DNA from: Hygrophila difformis
Taxonomy: Eukaryota; Streptophyta; Magnoliopsida; Lamiales; Acanthaceae
Direction of reading: 5' to 3'
DNA length: 64,000 bases
NCBI GenBank assembly: GCA_030278955.1
Contig: JAOANR010000010.1
Span: 28,460,174-28,524,173 of the forward strand
Below are positions 1 through 10,816 of the stretch, in pieces (the stretch's first letter is position 1; each line of letters opens with the position of its first letter). A program made the position numbers and the translations under genes. The notes under the pieces were generated by a model. That model was not told where the DNA came from and made no database searches. It saw only the letters and a list, made by a program, of their open reading frames with translations.

Positions 1-391
1 AGTCGTAATTAAATGCAGGGGTTTAAAATAGAGATTTCCCCAAATATTCCCATGTATGCATATGACGATGCATAATCTTCATACTCTGTAAGAAAAAGGA
101 GATAAATGGTTTGGGTCAGCAAAAACGCGCTGAGTAAGTTAACACATAGCATGATTTAGGGGTTTCAAAGCCTTTAATTAAAATTTAATAAAAAGATGTT
201 CGTAGGTAATACGCAATTTGAGTTAATCATCCACTAATAAATAAATGGCATGATTTAAAATAAAGATTTCCACGTGATCATAATTCAACTTGCATAGTAA
301 AATGATTTGCAAGGCATAAATACTTAAAAATATTAAATCTTTTATTTTCCCGTTACGTAACCATTTCTCAATATTTTTCGTTTCTTTTATA

Positions 392-757
392 GTCACACTC
401 GTCCGTATAGGCACGATGCGAAGAGCTAGAGGGGCACTCTATCGAGCACTCACCCCCTACGTCGATCACTCTCGGCCGTTTTGGCACGAAGTGAAAAGCT
501 AGAGGGGCACTCTATCGAGCACTCACCCTCTACATAGGTCACACTCGTCCGTATAGGCACGATGCGAAGAGCTAGAGGGGCACTCTATCGAGCACTCACC
601 CTCTACGTCGATCACTCTCGGCCGTTTTGGCACGAAGTGAAAAGCTAGAGGGGCACTCTATCGAGCACTCACCCTCTACATAGGTCACACTCGTCCGTAT
701 AGGCACGATGCGAAGAGCTAGAGGGGCACTCTATCGAGCACTCACCCTCTACGTCGA
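392..757 (-). repeat. 146-bp tandem cassette inside LTR A, 2.5 copies
   Basis: Units start at 392, 538 and 684. Each 146-bp unit is two related half-units of about 73 bp, both carrying AGCTAGAGGGGCACTCTATC followed by GAGCACTCACCC. The same array is at 3896-4261 in the other LTR. A single related half-unit lies at the same LTR position in element B, which suggests local expansion of a monomer. Confidence 0.92.
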
Positions 758-2100
758 TTAAGTATCTCATATGTTTTAATTTAGTGTAACGGGATTTTCA
801 AAAGTATAGATATATCGTATTTCAACGTCTCGACCGTTTGTTTCGATATTTCAAAATCTCTTCGATTTAAAAGTCATTTGGCGTCACAGTTTACGCCTTT
901 TTGTTTTAAAAATCCATTTCTTAGGCGATTGATCTGAAATTTTCATAGTAACTCAAAAACATCCCAACGAACAACTTTCGTGTTTTAAGTTTCTCGATCC
1001 GGGTTAAGGAAACGAGGCAAAAATCAAGTTTTCTACTCAAATAGTATGCTGCCAGGATTCAGGTTTGACACCTCTCAAAGATTTGACCTTTTAACATACC
1101 AAATGAACTCCAAAAATTCTGAAATTTTATATGCACATACTAGACATGATTATATAAAACTTTTGTTTAGATCATGAAGATTGGTTCGGACTAGAAATGA
1201 TAGGAATAAGCTCATCAAGATCGGTTATGAAATCTGTCAAGGTTCCTGACATCGGTTCTAACGCAGATCGGATCGGCTCAGGTTCGGAGGCTCAAATCTC
1301 AACGAAAAATTCTAAAAACTTACAGTAATGTTCTAAACTCATAGATCTACAATTCTTATGTTCAACGCCAATCCTAGATCGGTCTAGATCTAAGGTAAAA
1401 ATCACCAACAAGTTCGAATAAAGAATCTATCACCATTTCAAGATCTAAGTCGATGGCAGGTCTGTTCATGGTCGTTTTCGGATACCAAAACACGATGACA
1501 AATTATGAAATTTTTACAGTATCTAGATTAATGTCTTAGGAACACTTTTTGTGTTTTGAGTTTTCTCGTTTGAAGACTTTTAAGGGTTCGAAAAATTCAT
1601 ACGAAAACGCTGCGCCGGGGGTTTTTCTTGTTGACAGATTTTAGAGTTTCTAAATCTCTATGTTTGGTTGCATTTTAAGTCACCCAAAACCATAGTAAGG
1701 TTAACTTACAGTGGGGATAATGTCTAGGAGGTCACGAGGTCGTCCGGAATCCACGGGATGTCACGAACGAATCTCTTCCACCCGATTTATTCTTCCTTTG
1801 GCTCCGATTTGTGTTTGAATATGAAGATTCGTAAGTTAGGATGATGGTTGTGATCTTAAAACAATAAGGAAACTTGATTTACATCTTACCAACAATCCAA
1901 AGCTTGCAATCCTTGATCTACACACTTCCTCGGTCGGATTTGGTTGCCGGAAAGTCGCCGGAAGTTCGCCGGAAAGTCGTCGGAAGGTATTTTGGCTTTG
2001 GGAGAGTTTTGGGAGTGAAGAGGGGATGGGAATGGCTGAAATGGGGTGTTGGGGGTGTATTATTGCCATTAAAGGGACAAGAATCCGACAAGTGATCGGC

Positions 2101-2178
2101 TGCTACAGTACCCGCACGTGCTACAGTAGTGCTACAGTAATGCTACAGTAGTGCTACAGTAGTCACGTGCTACAGTAA
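2101..2178. promoter_or_regulatory. GCTACAGTA / CACGTG array in LTR A
   Basis: Six copies of GCTACAGTA at short spacing, with two CACGTG hexamers (the G-box core). The array recurs in the other LTR of A, in both LTRs of C, and in solo LTR E. Conservation across diverged LTRs suggests a cis-element, but a regulatory role is inference. Confidence 0.45.
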
Positions 2179-2394
2179 CAATTTTTTTTTTTTTTAATAT
2201 TAAGATTCCTTATCTACAAAAATAAAAATCATAATGTGGGAATTATCCGTGATTGTTGGACAATTCGATAAACTCGTTTCGAGTTGCTATCTTCCGATAA
2301 ATAATAAATTCCGCTCTCTCGGAATTATTTCGGTTTAAATCCAATTCTTTATTTTTGGATTTAAATTTTCGATGGCGATTTCTCGGGTATTACA

Positions 2395-2433
2395 ATCTAC
2401 CCTCCTTAAGAATCAACTTCGTCCCCGAAGTTG
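2395..2433 (-). other. polypurine tract and preceding hairpin (proximal), element A
   Basis: On the minus strand a perfect 8-bp inverted repeat, CAACTTCG-GGGA-CGAAGTTG (2414-2433), is followed by the purine tract CTTAAGGAGGGTAGA abutting the 3' LTR. The position is right for the plus-strand primer of reverse transcription. The same pair occurs in B and C. Confidence 0.8.
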
Positions 2434-2514
2434 CGCGACTTATTGATCGATTGATTGATTGCGATTGTATCATTGTGTTTTGTTGTTTGATATTATTTGG
2501 GATACATAATATTC

Positions 2515-2565
2515 GGGTTGTTACATCCTCCCCGCCTTAAGATTACAGTTATGTCCCCATAACTG
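2515..2565 (-). other. second hairpin, purine tract and LTR-start-like sequence, element A
   Basis: On the minus strand another perfect inverted repeat, CAGTTATG-GGGA-CATAACTG (2546-2565), precedes a purine-rich tract starting CTTAAGG and then TGTAACAACCC. This repeats the order hairpin, purine tract, LTR start that is found at the real 3' LTR. It is conserved in B (19223-19273) and C (22148-22198). Confidence 0.75.
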
Positions 2566-2596
2566 CCTATGTATTATTCACAACCAGGTTCAGGTA

Positions 2597-2638
2597 TCAT
2601 CGCATATGATCCTTCCTCAGTTTTCTTCTAGGTGCCAT
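2597..2638 (-). pseudogene. gag start remnant of element A
   Basis: The minus-strand ATG at 2638 opens with codons matching the first residues of the element C gag (MAPRRK...). After 13 codons it reaches TGA. The rest of gag and all of pol are missing and the sequence jumps to the 3' end of the element. The remnant shows that A came from a gag-bearing ancestor. Confidence 0.75.
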
Positions 2639-3236
2639 TTTAGAAGCACGCGAAGATGAGTTTCTAAGTGATCAAGATCTAGGACTAAGGCAAGGTTAGT
2701 CTTAAGTTGGCGCTTCTAAGCCAAGACTCAAGGTCATGTCGAACACTAGAGTGAGAAGGTTATGTATCACATACGATTCAAAAAAAAAGGTTAGTACAGA
2801 TATTTATGTATGCATATGCATATGTGATCCCCCCAATAAAAAAAAAAATTTTATGCATGCATTTATTTATCCATGGGTTTTTAAAAATAAATTTATTCCA
2901 TGGATAGGTTAAAATGAGGATAAAAGGTTTGGACCACTATATTGGGCCGAAAGAAATAAATTATTTGGGCTTTAAATAAAAACAAGGTTATTGGGCTGAA
3001 AATAATTTCTTGGGCTTCTTAAAAATTTTTGGGCTAAAAATTTGGGCTTTAACTTCAAAATAATAATTGAGCTCTTTGAAATATACTACTAGTTTAGAAA
3101 TGATAACTTTAAAAATAATAGTTTAAAAATATTCCGGGCTCTTTAAAATAGTAGTTTTAAAATATTCCGGGCTCCTTAAAATAGTAGTTTTAAAATATTC
3201 CGGGCTATGTAAAATAATAGCTTTAAAATATTCCGG

Positions 3237-3248
3237 GCTCTGATACCA
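3237..3248 (-). other. primer binding site (initiator Met tRNA), element A
   Basis: The minus strand reads TGGTATCAGAGC three bases inside the 5' LTR. This is the standard plant initiator-methionine tRNA primer site. It is complete here; element C has TGGTATCAGAG followed by a mismatch. Confidence 0.9.
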
Positions 3249-3251
3249 ACT

Positions 3252-5898
3252 TGTAACACCCCGGTTTTGGTAACCCAGGCCGGGATGCCACCGCCACACC
3301 TCCCTAGCAAGACACGGTTCCTCCGAGCTCACTAAAGAGATGCAAGGCTATGGTTTTTCAGAATTTAAAACATTCAAACAGCCCATTCATAAATAATTTA
3401 AAAATAATACATCAAAGTTGCAGCGGAAATATAAATTGTGCAGCGGAAATAAAGTATAAGGGCCGACATGGCCAAAACACGGGTTAAACAGTCCCGTTCA
3501 TGCAAGTCGTAATTAAATGCAGGGGTTTAAAATAGAGATTTCCCCAAATATTCCCATGTATGCATATGACGATGCATAATCTTCATACTCTGTAAGAAAA
3601 AGGAGATAAATGGTTTGGGTCAGCAAAAACGCGCTGAGTAAGTTAACACATAGCATGATTTAGGGGTTTCAAAGCCTTTAATTAAAATTTAATAAAAAGA
3701 TGTTCGTAGGTAATACGCAATTTGAGTTAATCATCCACTAATAAATAAATGGCATGATTTAAAATAAAGATTTCCATGTGATCATAATTCAACTTGCATA
3801 GTAAAATGATTTGCAAGGCATAAATACTTAAAAATATTAAATCTTTTATTTTCCCGTTACGTAACCATTTCTCAATATTTTTCGTTTCTTTTATAGTCAC
3901 ACTCGTCCGTATAGGCACGATGCGAAGAGCTAGAGGGGCACTCTATCGAGCACTCACCCCCTACGTCGATCACTCTCGGCCGTTTTGGCACGAAGTGAAA
4001 AGCTAGAGGGGCACTCTATCGAGCACTCACCCTCTACATAGGTCACACTCGTCCGTATAGGCACGATGCGAAGAGCTAGAGGGGCACTCTATCGAGCACT
4101 CACCCTCTACGTCGATCACTCTCGGCCGTTTTGGCACGAAGTGAAAAGCTAGAGGGGCACTCTATCGAGCACTCACCCTCTACATAGGTCACACTTGTCC
4201 GTATAGGCACGATGCGAAGAGCTAGAGGGGCACTCTATCGAGCACTCACCCTCTACGTCGATTAAGTATCTCATATGTTTTAATTTAGTGTAACGGGATT
4301 TTCAAAAGTATAGATATATCGTATTTCAACGTCTCGACCGTTTGTTTCGATATTTCAAAATCTCTTCGATTTAAAAGTCATTTGGCGTCACAGTTTACGC
4401 CTTTTTGTTTTAAAAATCCATTTCTTAGGCGATTGATCTGAAATTTTCATAGTAACTCAAAAACATCCCAACGAACAACTTTCGTGTTTTAAGTTTCTCG
4501 ATCCGGGTTAAGGAAACGAGGCAAAATCAAGTTTTCTACTCAAATAGTATGCTGCCAGGATTCAGGTTTGACACCTCTCAAAGATTTGACCTTTTAACAT
4601 ACCAAATGAACTCCAAAAATTCTAAAATTTTATATGCACATACTAGACATGATTATATAAAACTTTTGTTTAGATCATGAAGATTGGTTCGGACTAGAAA
4701 TGATAGGAATAAGCTCATCAAGATCGGTTATGAAATCTGTCAAGGTTCCTGACATCGGTTCTAACGCAGATCGGATCGGCTCAGGTTCGGAGGCTCAAAT
4801 CTCAACGAAAAATTCTAAAAACTTACAGTAATGTTCTAAACTCATAGATCTACAATTCTTATGTTCAACGCCAATCCTAGATCGGTCTAGATCTAAGGTA
4901 AAAATCACCAACAAGTTCGAATAAAGAATCTATCACCATTTCAAGATCTAAGTCGATGGCAGGTCTGTTCATGGTCGTTTTCGGATATCAAAACACGATG
5001 AAAAATTATGAAATTTTTACAGTATCTAGATTAATGTCTTAGGAACACTTTTTGTGTTTTGAGTTTTCTCGTTTGAAGACTTTTAAGGGTTCGAAAAATT
5101 CATACGAAAACGCTGCGCCGGGGGTTTTTCTTGTTGACAGATTTTAGAGTTTCTAAATCTCTATGTTTGGTTGCATTTTAAGTCACCCAAAACCATAGTA
5201 AGGTTAACTTACAGTGGGGATAATGTCTAGGAGGTCACGAGGTCGTCCGGAATCCACGGGATGTCACGAACGAATCTCTTCCACCCGATTTATTCTTCCT
5301 TTGGCTCCGATTTGTGTTTGAATATGAAGATTCGTAAGTTAGGATGATGGTTGTGATCTTAAAACAATAAGGAAACTTGATTTACATCTTACCAACAATC
5401 CAAAGCTTGCAATCCTTGATCTACACACTTCCTCGGTCGGATTTGGTTGCCGGAAAGTCGCCGGAAGTTCGCCGGAAAGTCGTCGGAAGGTATTTTGGCT
5501 TTGGGAGAGTTTTGGGAGTGAAGAGGGGATGGGAATGGCTGAAATGGGGTGTTGGGGGTGTATTATTGCCATTAAAGGGACAAGAATCCGACAAGTGATC
5601 GGCTGCTACAGTACCCGCACGTGCTACAGTAGTGCTACAGTAATGCTACAGTAGTGCTACAGTAGTCACGTGCTACAGTAACAATTTTTTTTTTTTTTTA
5701 ATATTAAGATTCCTTATCTACAAAAATAAAAATCATAATGTGGGAATTATCCGTGATTGTTGGACAATTCGATAAACTCGTTTCGAGTTGCTATCTTCCG
5801 ATAAATAATAAATTCCGCTCTCTCGGAATTATTTCGGTTTAAATCCAATTCTTTATTTTTGGATTTAAATTTTCGATGGCGATTTCTCGGGTATTACA
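3252..5898 (-). mobile_element. 5' LTR of element A
   Basis: A complete 2647-bp LTR with TG...CA ends on the minus strand (ends at 5898 and 3252). It is near identical to 1-2394. It contains the 146-bp cassette array (3896-4261) and the CTACAGTA/CACGTG array (5605-5683). Its right flank at 5899 is LINE D coding sequence, so A inserted into that LINE. Confidence 0.93.
3896..4261 (-). repeat. 146-bp tandem cassette in the 5' LTR of A
   Basis: Units start at 3896, 4042 and 4188, the same 2.5-copy arrangement as at 392-757 with one visible base difference. Equal copy number in both LTRs means the array predates the insertion of A. Confidence 0.92.
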
Positions 5899-6091
5899 TG
5901 AACCATGTTCGGGGAAATACCCAAGTAGTATTGAAGTCCTCACTACTAGCCCCAACCTTAGCTAATGAATCTGCAACTGCATTGCCTTCTCTAAGAATGG
6001 AACCACCGGACCTAGGCATTTGAGACCTAAGATCAGAGATAAGTTGAACTATCGGCATCAACCAATGGCTATTGCAAGTGCCATTCCGAAT
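5899..6091 (-). pseudogene. LINE D: RNase H C-terminal fragment
   Basis: The minus strand continues in frame from the fragment at 9814-10276 once the copia element and one CGAAT copy are removed. It gives the end of an RNase H domain with the diagnostic motif REGNAVADSLAK, then TTWVFPRTWF. Element A interrupts it at 5898, so the rest lies left of the window. The motif belongs to the RVT_3-type RNase H at the C-terminus of plant L1-like LINE ORF2. Confidence 0.8.
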
Positions 6092-6846
6092 TGTTGGACA
6101 TTTTGATCCTTGTTGGATTTATTTGAAGACATGAATATCGATAGTTTAAGCAACTTTGAGAAGGGATCGTGTGGAGAGCACGCTCAAAGAAACTAAACAC
6201 GATGTTAGATAATATGTTGAGCTAAAATTTTGAATTTAATTTTTAAATTCAAATATAAATAATTACAGATTTTGAAATCAAATTTTCAAAATTGAAGTGA
6301 AAGGGTACGACTATGCATTTTGATTACAAAATCTGAAAATTCAAATTCTAATTTGAAATTGAATGAGTGCATACGTAGCCGTCCATTTTGGTTTCAATAT
6401 AATGAAATTCAAATATTTAATTTGAATGCATTCGGCTACAACTTAAGGGATACAACCTTTGGCTCAACAAAGTAATGACTATTTGTATTCTATAAATAGC
6501 CTTGTTGTTTTCATTTTCATATAGATGATCGACAGATTATCAAGATTGATAAATCTGCTTCGGCGCTCAAGAATTCTTCATCATCCTACATACATTATTT
6601 TTAGTTTTTCTACTTGCTCTCATTGGATCGCCTACAACGTGAGTGTTTACTTTGGTGTATCCATATACAAATTTCATGAAACCCAAGGCGTAAGGTGGGG
6701 TTAAAATATTGTATAACGAAAGCTTTCAAGCGCCTCAAAGTAAATCCAAGATCGTGAAAATTCCTGCGTTTCGTTCTTACCCCGTGTCTACAGTGTTTTA
6801 ATTTTATTGTTATATATTATTAAACATTGCTACACATTTTCTAACA
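6092..6846 (+). mobile_element. 5' LTR of the copia element
   Basis: Begins TGTTGGACATTTTGATCC and ends CTAACA, matching the 3' LTR end to end at 755 bp. A TATA-like stretch (TTCTATAAATAGCC, about 6489-6502) is placed as expected for the LTR promoter. No convincing tRNA-complementary primer site follows: TTGTTATACA fits poorly to the initiator-Met site. Confidence 0.92.
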
Positions 6847-6878
6847 TTGTTATACAATATTTCACGAACAGAAACGTG

Positions 6879-7739
6879 ATGGAAACGATCGGTGATATGA
6901 CCTCAAAATGCAGAAAGCTGTCCAAATTTGATGGGGTTGATTTTCGACGTTGGCAAAAGAAAATGCATTTTCTTTTGACCACGTTGAAAGTAGTGTACGT
7001 TCTAAGCACACCAATGCCTGCGGAGCCTGATGATCCGGACAATGAACCCATTGAGACTGCAAGGGTCCGAGTGAAATGGATCAATGACGACTACATATGT
7101 CGTGGGCATATCCTGAATGCCATGGCGGATAATCTTTTTGATATCTATCAAAATGTTGGTACTGCCAAGGAATTATGGGATGAATTGCAAGCCAAATATA
7201 TGGCTGAAGATGCATCAGCCAGAAAATTTCTGGTGTCTGACTTTAACAACTACAGGATGGTCGATACCCGACCGGTCATGGAGCAATACAATGAGTTACT
7301 TGGAATCCTTGGACAGTTTAATCAACACGGATTGAAAATGGATGAACCAATTGCGGTTTCCAGCATTATTGATAAACTTCCTCCATCATGGAAGGATTTC
7401 AAGCATACCCTCAAAAACAAGAAAGAGGAGATGAACTTGGTTGAACTCGGCAGCCATATTCGGATCGAAGAATCCTTAAGGGCTCAAGAAAATGAAAAGG
7501 AAAATGTTGTTGGAAATTCTACCATCAACATGGTTGAAGAATCAAAGAAAGAATTCCATAAGGGCAAGAAACGTGAGTTTGGAAAGAATCATAATAATTC
7601 TAACAAAAAGCCCAAAACAGAATGTTGGAATTGTGGCAAATCTGGACTTTTAAGAAAGATTGTCGTGCTAAGAAAAAGAAGAATGGTGCCAGCACAAGTG
7701 GTGGTGGAAAGGGTACTGTCAACCCTTCCGAAGGTATGA
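6879..7739 (+). pseudogene. copia gag (UBN2-type nucleocapsid precursor)
   Basis: An ATG at 6879 opens METIGDMTSKCRKLSKFDG, a typical copia gag start. The upstream in-frame ATG at 6807 lies inside the LTR and is unlikely to be used. The UBN2/retrotran_gag region covers about residues 15-210 (for example the stretch around TAKELWDELQAKYMAEDASA). A lysine-rich tail leads to a zinc knuckle, CWNCGKSG, at about 7622-7645. The knuckle is broken: its His and last Cys lie in another frame because of a small deletion near 7646-7655. Gag would normally form the virus-like particle and bind element RNA; this copy cannot make a complete knuckle. Confidence 0.88.
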
Positions 7740-7779
7740 ATTCGGGAAATTCTGGTATAAATCATGAATATCCTTAAAT

Positions 7780-8256
7780 TTGAAAAATTCATGTATTATG
7801 AATTTTGGAGTGTCTTTAACTTCTAAAGCACTTGTTGAATCGCAGAATAATTTTCTTGCGTGGTGGATTGACTCTGGAGCCACTTCTCACGTGTATAAAG
7901 ATCGCTATTGGTTTAAAGATTTTCATCCAGTGGATGATAGTTCAATCTTGTACATGGGCGATGATCATTATGCTGCAATTAAAGAACGTGAAAACGTGAC
8001 GCTGGAGTTTAGCTCTAGGAATAAAATTACTTTAAGTAATGTTCTCTATGTTCCTACGTTAAGAAAGAACCTAGTTTTAGGTCATGTTTTAAATAAATCC
8101 GGCTATAAACTTGTATCTGAGTCGGACAAGTTTGTATCATGTAAATATGGTGTGTTTGTAGGATTTGGGTACCTTTGTAATGGTATGTTCATGTTAAGTT
8201 TAATTAACATTCCTACTGGTTTAAATATTGTTTGTATGGCTGGATTTAGTTTATAA
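7780..8256 (+). pseudogene. copia protease and start of the pre-integrase region
   Basis: The reading frame contains WWIDSGATSHV, the aspartic protease active site (D-S-G) of Ty1/copia pol. It continues to the conserved LRKNLVLGHVL stretch and ends near GYLCNGMFMLSL, which resembles the beginning of the GAG-pre-integrase domain. It then runs into a stop at 8254. The integrase catalytic core that should follow is absent. It is frameshifted relative to gag, so no gag-pol fusion can form. The enzyme would mature the polyprotein in an intact element. Confidence 0.85.
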
Positions 8257-8602
8257 AATTCCACTATGGCCAAAACCAATGTCTATCTTGGTTCATTGAG
8301 ACAGCAAGACAACTATGTCTAAAGCTTATAGTGAATGCTATAATGAGAAATCTAGACATTTGGCTGTAAGACATAATATGATCCGAAAACTTATTATTAA
8401 TGAGGTTATCACTGTTGTGTTTGTTCGATCACAACAAAATTTGGCGGATAACTTGACTAAAGGATTGACTAAAGACTTAGTGCACAAGTCATCAATCGGG
8501 ATGTGGTTAAAGTCCATTAAATTCACTTCCCCTGAAACACCCAATTCCCTCTTAGTACAACGCTATGAGCATAATTCAATGTGGAAAGCTCTCGTGAAGT
8601 GA
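8257..8602 (+). pseudogene. copia RNase H C-terminal end
   Basis: After a deletion junction near 8230-8300 the sequence resumes at the end of copia RNase H. YNEKSRHLAVRHNMI is followed by VRSQQNLADNLTKGL, the two motifs that end copia pol. Integrase, reverse transcriptase and the front of RNase H (about 3 kb in intact elements) are missing. The open part is 8315-8602 in a frame different from protease. Confidence 0.85.
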
Positions 8603-9058
8603 ATTGGAACGCTTGTTATCTATCATCCCAATGTAAGCGTTTAGATCTGCAAGAAAGTAAGGTTGAGATTAATCTCTTAATGATTCTTTGAAAAATCGCA
8701 TGCAGGAGCGAGATTTATGGAATCACCTATGCAAACATGAAGTTTGGCCGCTTCAAGGAATAGCTATGGACTTGGCTTCTGTAATGTTTGTGAACGGATT
8801 AGGACACATGGCCAGTAAACATGTCAAGTGTAGAAAAATTGTATTTTGGAGTAGTTGTGTATATTGTCTTCATGTATTTAATATGGGTTGAGAGGTTCAA
8901 TCGTTTAGACACCTCGATTCTCGAATACTTGGATTGTATAATATATTAATGTGGAAATTCAATCTTCAAGACATTTCCATTTATGCATCTACTTCGTATG
9001 TATGGATGTTATTTTAAACGTTGAATAAATCAAGGACCATGACAAAATGGGGGAGGAT
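8603..9058 (+). mobile_element. copia 3' non-coding region with polypurine tract
   Basis: Non-coding stretch between the RNase H stop and the 3' LTR. It ends in the purine tract AAAATGGGGGAGGA (9044-9057) next to the LTR, the priming site for plus-strand DNA. The short frame at 8688-8891 shows no recognisable protein. Confidence 0.8.
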
Positions 9059-9813
9059 TGTTGGACATTTTGATCCTAGTTGGATTTATTCGAAGACATG
9101 AATATCGATAGTTTAAGCAACTTTGAGAAGGGATCGTGTAGAGAGCACGCTCAAAGAAACTAAACACGATGTTAGACAATATGTTGAGCTAAAATTTTGA
9201 ATTTAACTTTTAAATTCAAATATAAATAATTACAGATTTTGAAATCAAATTTTCAAAATTGAAGTGAAAGGGTACGACTATGCATTTTGATTATAAAATC
9301 TGAAAATTCAAATTCTAATTTGAAATTGAATGAGTGCATACGTAGCCGTCCATTTTGGTTTCAATATAATGAAATTCAAATATTTAATTTGAATGCATTC
9401 GGCTACAACTTAAGGGATACACCCTTTGGCTCAACAAAATAATGACTATTTGTATTCTATAAATAGCCTTGTTGTGTTCATTTTCATATAGATGATCGAC
9501 AGATTATCAAGATTGATAAATCTGCTTCGGTGCTCAAGAATTCTTCATCATCCTACATACATTATTTTTAGTTTTTCTACTTGCTCTCATTGGATTGCCT
9601 ACAACGTGAGTGTTTACTTTGTTGTATCCATATACAAATTTCATGAAACCCAAGACATAAGGTGGGGTTGAAATATTGTATAACGAAAGCTTTCAAGCGC
9701 CTCAAAGTAAATCCAAGATCGTGAAAATTCCCGCGTTTCGTTCTTACCCCGTGTCTACAATGTTTTAATTTTATTGTTATATATTATTAAACATCGCTAC
9801 ACATTTTCTAACA
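9059..9813 (+). mobile_element. 3' LTR of the copia element
   Basis: 755-bp partner of 6092-6846, starting TGTTGGACATTTTGATCC and ending CTAACA at 9813, followed by the target duplication CGAAT. It carries the same TATA-like sequence. Confidence 0.93.
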
Positions 9814-10276
9814 CGAATAATCCTCAAGGCCTCAAGCGAATCAGAGAAACAATTTGCCTCCTCCAACCCAAGTGCTTGAAGCCGTCTCATTCCTTCCAAA
9901 ACACCATGGAGTTCGGCCACAAGATTCGAAGCCACCCCAATTGATCCTGAAAACCCTTCAATCCATTCCCCATCAACGCTACGGATAACACCACCATAAC
10001 CCGTAGGCCCAGAATTGCCAACAGAGCTACCATCTATATGTAACAAAGGGCAAGAAGCCTGTAGAGGATTCCATGTTACCGAACGAGGAGTAGAAATTTG
10101 GGCCTTTTTACAATAGACATTGTTGAAGCGATGGCCAAGGTACACAACATCCCTGACTATTTTCGCAATGTTGACATCCTCTCCTCGCAAGACGATCGAA
10201 TTCCTCCCTTCCAGATAGACCAAACCGCGGCCCAGTGGATACCATTCCACAATCTGCAAATTTGTCGCAAAGCACT
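9814..10276 (-). pseudogene. LINE D: zinc-binding/RNase H junction and RNase H core
   Basis: The minus strand encodes RNSIVLRGEDVNIAKIV, then LLHIDGSSVGNSGPTGYGG (first catalytic Asp), VAELHGVLEGM (catalytic Glu) and CFSDSLEALRIIR (second Asp). That is an RVT_3-type RNase H as in plant L1 LINEs. A one-base frameshift near 10200-10210 separates it from the upstream WAAVWSIWK reading frame. It joins 5899-6091 across the copia insertion and 25370 onward across element C. It is a decayed, 5'-truncated LINE and the oldest layer of this cluster. Confidence 0.82.
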
Positions 10277-10816
10277 TGTAATACCCCAGATTTTTATCAA
10301 CGTCCAAAGGAATAAAATTTATTCCGATCAATGTCGAAACATCTCCGAGAAGAAGAAAATAATTTATCACAATAAATTATTGCTCGGAAATAAAACGCCG
10401 ATGGATTCAAATTCAAAATGGAATAAAAGAGGGAAAGGAAGCCCGAAGACATTCCATGAATTGAGTCAAGATAATTGGAATTAAATTCAAGAAGGAAAAG
10501 AATTTTAAATCCAAGAACCCGTGAAGTCGGAAGAAATTTAATGATACAAGTTATTGCACGGGAATCAAAAGACGACAAATTGGAAGCCGACGAACCCGAG
10601 AAATCGCCATCGAAAATTTTAAATCCAAAAATAAGGAATTGGATTTAAATTATTAAAACCGAAATAATTCCGAGAGAGCGGAATTTATTATTTATCGGGA
10701 GATAGCAACTCGAAACGAGTTTATCGAATTGTCCCAACGATCACGGATAATTCCCACATTATGATTTTTATTTTTTGAAGATAAGAAATCTTAATTTAAA
10801 AAAAAAAAAAATATAT

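Larger units (their letters stand above)
1..2394 (-). mobile_element. 3' LTR of Tekay-like element A (cut by window edge)
   Basis: This is a direct repeat of 3505-5898 at an offset of 3504 bp with only about six differences seen by eye, so the two are an LTR pair. On the minus strand the LTR begins TGTAATACCC (complement of 2385-2394), directly after a polypurine tract. The outer end, about 253 bp, lies left of the window, so the target-site duplication cannot be checked. It shares long stretches with the LTRs of C (10277) and E (50020), but lacks the first 311 bp of the C LTR. It has no coding content. Confidence 0.93.
2395..3251 (-). mobile_element. internal domain of element A, almost non-coding
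   Basis: Only 857 bp separate the two LTRs, against several kb in autonomous Tekay elements. Read on the minus strand it holds the primer binding site, an untranslated leader colinear with that of element C (13179-13741), the first codons of gag, and then two hairpin-polypurine modules. There is no protease, reverse transcriptase, RNase H or integrase. It is a non-autonomous derivative that would need proteins in trans. Confidence 0.9.
6092..9813 (+). mobile_element. copia-type LTR retrotransposon, internally deleted
   Basis: 3722 bp, bounded by 755-bp LTRs (6092-6846 and 9059-9813) with TG...CA ends and flanked by a perfect 5-bp target duplication CGAAT (6087-6091 and 9814-9818). The internal part has gag, protease and the very end of RNase H in the Ty1/copia order, but integrase and nearly all of reverse transcriptase are missing. 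About 16 LTR differences are visible by eye (roughly 2%), so it is older than element B. It sits inside LINE D. Confidence 0.95.

Noticed and set aside
392..757. Regular repeats resembling a CRISPR array
   Set aside because: Eukaryotic LTR context, contiguous 146-bp units and no variable spacers or cas genes.
1874..2095. Frames at 1874-2095 and 5377-5598 and their minus-strand overlaps
   Set aside because: They occur in the LTRs of A, are not conserved as proteins in the C or E LTRs, and overlap both strands.
6807..6878. Upstream in-frame ATG for the copia gag
   Set aside because: It lies within the LTR, and the protein before METIGD is unlike any gag. The ATG at 6879 fits the family start.
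8688..8891. 67-codon frame after the copia RNase H
   Set aside because: Non-coding 3' region of the element; no known envelope-like or other domain.
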